Assembly (NCBI RefSeq): GCF_000719515.1
Contig: NZ_JOGR01000003.1
Location: forward strand, 372,001 to 436,000
DNA length: 64,000 bases
Origin: Glycomyces sp. NRRL B-16210
Lineage (GTDB): Bacteria > Actinomycetota > Actinomycetes > Mycobacteriales > Micromonosporaceae
Direction of reading: 5' to 3'
Shown: in pieces, positions 63,497-64,000 of the stretch
How the letters are laid out: each line of letters begins with the position of its first letter
Numbering within the stretch: position 1 is the stretch's first letter
Notes under the pieces: model-generated
Database searches by the model: none
What the model was told of the DNA's origin: nothing
What the model saw: only the letters and a program-made list of their open reading frames with translations
Made by a program: the position numbers and the translations under genes

Positions 63497-64000
63497 TCAC
63501 TTGCCGAACACCTCGTCGATGAGCCGGTCCGAGGCGTTGCCGTCCTCGGGCCCGCAGAACCGACGCTGGAACTCGCCGTAGCGCTCGGCGTACTCGGCGG
63601 CCACCGCCGGGAGGTCCCGCAGGGCCTCCACGGTGGCCTCGGTGGTGGTGAGGATCGGGCCGGGGACGGTGCTCTCGAAATCGAAGTAGAAACCGCGCAG
63701 GTTGTCGCGGTAGTCCTCGAGGTCGTAGGCGTAGAAGAGCATCGGGCGGCCGGTGTTGGCGAAGTCGAACATCAGCGAGGAGTAGTCGGTGATGAGCGCG
63801 TCGCTGATCGCGAGGAGTTCGGCCACGTCGGGGTACAGGGAGACGTCCCAGACGAAGCCCTCGCCGGCGCCGGGGACCGGGTCGACGATGTTGGGGTGGC
63901 GGCGCACGAGCATCACGTACTCGTCGCCGAGGTCGCGCTTGGCCGCGTCGAAGTCGAACGGCGAGGTGAACTTGTAGCGGCCCCGGCCGTAGAACTCGTT
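63497..64000 (-). CDS. CDP-glycerol glycerophosphotransferase (TagF/TagB-like), partial
   Basis: Only the C-terminal 167 residues are in the window. They hold the conserved end of the transferase domain: LVRRHPNI, VSLYPDVAELLAISDALITD and YSSLMFDFANTGRPMLFYAYDLEDY, with the His and the DYSS motif of the active site. A strong match to teichoic-acid-type polyol-phosphate polymerases. It probably heads or belongs to the operon with the two TPR-LicD genes (4-nt overlap with an alternative start of copy 2). Confidence 0.9.
   Translation of the reverse strand, partial: NEFYGRGRYKFTSPFDFDAAKRDLGDEYVMLVRRHPNIVDPVPGAGEGFVWDVSLYPDVAELLAISDALITDYSSLMFDFANTGRPMLFYAYDLEDYRDNLRGFYFDFESTVPGPILTTTEATVEALRDLPAVAAEYAERYGEFQRRFCGPEDGNASDRLIDEVFGK

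Overview
The window comes from a very high-GC actinobacterial chromosome. Supporting signs are many GTG starts, 4-nt GTGA/ATGA gene overlaps, likely leaderless genes, BldC, a SigE-type sigma factor, bS22-like and DUF2516 proteins, and a futalosine-type UbiD/UbiA pair. A 2-hydroxyethylphosphonate-type gene set beside LicD and TagF-like transferases points to Glycomycetaceae (Glycomyces or Stackebrandtia), where phosphonate-decorated glycans have been reported. The genus is an inference. No rRNA, tRNA, CRISPR array, insertion sequence or prophage was seen.

1-9.7 kb is ordinary housekeeping and regulation: a coupled sigma/anti-sigma-like pair, a PH-domain membrane protein, a SpoU methyltransferase, acetoacetyl-CoA synthetase, a CynX-type transporter divergent from a GntR regulator with a perfect palindrome between them, an Rrf2 protein without cysteines, and a YihY/BrkB membrane protein.

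9.7-20.7 kb is a plant cell-wall module. It holds a secreted esterase-FN3-lyase-CBM2 protein for rhamnogalacturonan and two GH6 cellulases made by duplication, one carrying a CBM2. All three genes have a GAGCGCTTCC-core operator at the promoter (CebR/LacI type), so pectin and cellulose breakdown are probably co-regulated. A Cds1-like enzyme, its Lrp/AsnC regulator and bldC lie in between.

20.7-38.5 kb holds an efflux MFS-TetR pair with a 20-bp palindromic operator, menaquinone genes (UbiD, UbiA), a YCII protein, nuoKLMN without the rest of complex I, HtpX, an SDR/TetR divergent pair, small conserved genes (DUF2516, bS22-like, a BldC-like HTH), a membrane-anchored HELGH metallopeptidase and proline dehydrogenase.

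38.6-64 kb is a large surface-polysaccharide locus. It contains a tightly overlapping glycosyltransferase operon and all five enzymes expected for UDP-ManNAc3NAcA (dehydrogenase, oxidase, aminotransferase, acetyltransferase, 2-epimerase), split over two operons. A GT-D transferase and a membrane-anchored TagB/TagF-like transferase follow. Next is a phosphonate operon: a cytidylyltransferase-PEP mutase fusion, phosphonopyruvate decarboxylase and phosphonoacetaldehyde reductase. Convergent to it are two TPR-LicD fusions and a TagF-like gene cut by the window edge. The simplest reading is that the cell makes a phosphonate, activates it with CTP, and attaches it through LicD/TagF-type transferases to a secreted amino-sugar glycan. 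This is the most interesting system in the window.
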